In this document: piece after piece, positions 4,994-5,137 of the stretch | How the letters are laid out: each line of letters starts with the position of its first letter | Numbering within the stretch: the first letter of the stretch is position 1 | Source: Treponema sp. | GTDB lineage: Bacteria; Spirochaetota; Spirochaetia; Treponematales; Treponemataceae | Direction: 5' to 3' | Length of the DNA: 5,137 bases | Assembly: GCA_021442965.1 (NCBI GenBank) | Contig: JABUUX010000150.1 | Span: forward strand, 1 to 5,137 | Translations under genes and position numbers: made by a program | The notes under the pieces: model-generated | Databases searched by the model: none | What the model was told of the DNA's origin: nothing | The model's input: the letters and a program-made list of their open reading frames with translations, nothing else

Positions 4994-5137
4994 ATGGCAG
5001 ACAATGAAGAAATAAATCTTGACGGTGACGGATCATCAGCTCCAGTAAAAAAAGGACGCGCAGGTGGATTTTTTCCGGGCCTTCTCAAGTGGATTATTAT
5101 CGCACTCGCCGCAATTATTTTGGTAGGATCAATAGTT
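4994..5137 (+). CDS. fliL: FliL, flagellar basal-body/stator-associated membrane protein, 5' part only
   Basis: The first 48 codons are present and the gene runs off the window. A short hydrophilic, partly acidic cytoplasmic stretch (residues 1-27) leads into one membrane segment starting about PGLLKWIIIALAAIILVG (28-45), as in FliL, whose remaining domain is periplasmic. FliL surrounds or supports the stator and, in spirochaetes, influences the orientation of the periplasmic flagella. A strong GGAGG (4985-4989) lies four bases before the ATG. The call relies on position after motB and on this topology, because the conserved C-terminal domain is not visible. fliM would be expected next. Confidence 0.86.
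   Translation, partial: MADNEEINLDGDGSSAPVKKGRAGGFFPGLLKWIIIALAAIILVGSIV

Noticed and set aside
4922..4995. TAAAGTGT copies in the motB-fliL gap as sigma-28 -35 elements
   Set aside because: Neither copy has a GCCGAT-like -10 element 11 bases downstream.

Overview
The window looks like ordinary chromosome from a spirochaete, most probably a Treponema-type organism. The evidence is the gene order flbD-motA-motB-fliL (the axial-flagellum motor block typical of treponemes), the close fit of the proteins to spirochaetal versions, and a moderately AT-rich composition. The genus is an inference from order and protein character, not from a database match. I see no transposon, phage, CRISPR array, tRNA or rRNA.

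Layout. (1) Positions 1-1203, plus strand: the last 400 codons of hslU, the unfoldase of the HslVU protease, with an unusually long charged insert in its I domain. (2) Positions 1200-1835, minus strand: a LUD-domain (lactate-utilisation/YkgG-like) protein whose stop codon overlaps the hslU stop. It has its own extended -10 promoter at 1886-1913. (3) Positions 1912-1977: a strong intrinsic terminator plus a second hairpin, closing the minus-strand fba gene. (4) Positions 1978-2982, minus strand: class II fructose-bisphosphate aldolase, probably starting at a GTG. (5) Positions 2983-3179: a divergent control region. It holds a sigma-70-type promoter for fba, a near-consensus sigma-28 (FliA-type) promoter facing the flagellar genes, and two inverted repeats. 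(6) Positions 3180-5137, plus strand: flbD, motA, motB and the first 48 codons of fliL. A 91-bp gap between motB and fliL carries a large hairpin and a direct repeat.

Function. The flagellar block encodes the stator (MotA/MotB), the stator-associated protein FliL and the small FlbD protein; flbD, motA and motB are tightly packed. The sigma-28 promoter in front of flbD suggests that this block starts its own transcription here instead of reading through from flgE. The fba gene (glycolysis/gluconeogenesis) is read the other way from a back-to-back promoter. hslU and the LUD gene are convergent and functionally unrelated to the rest.

No obviously new multi-gene system is present. The points worth a second look are regulatory: the divergent fba/flbD region, the structured motB-fliL gap, and the convergent hslU/LUD overlap.
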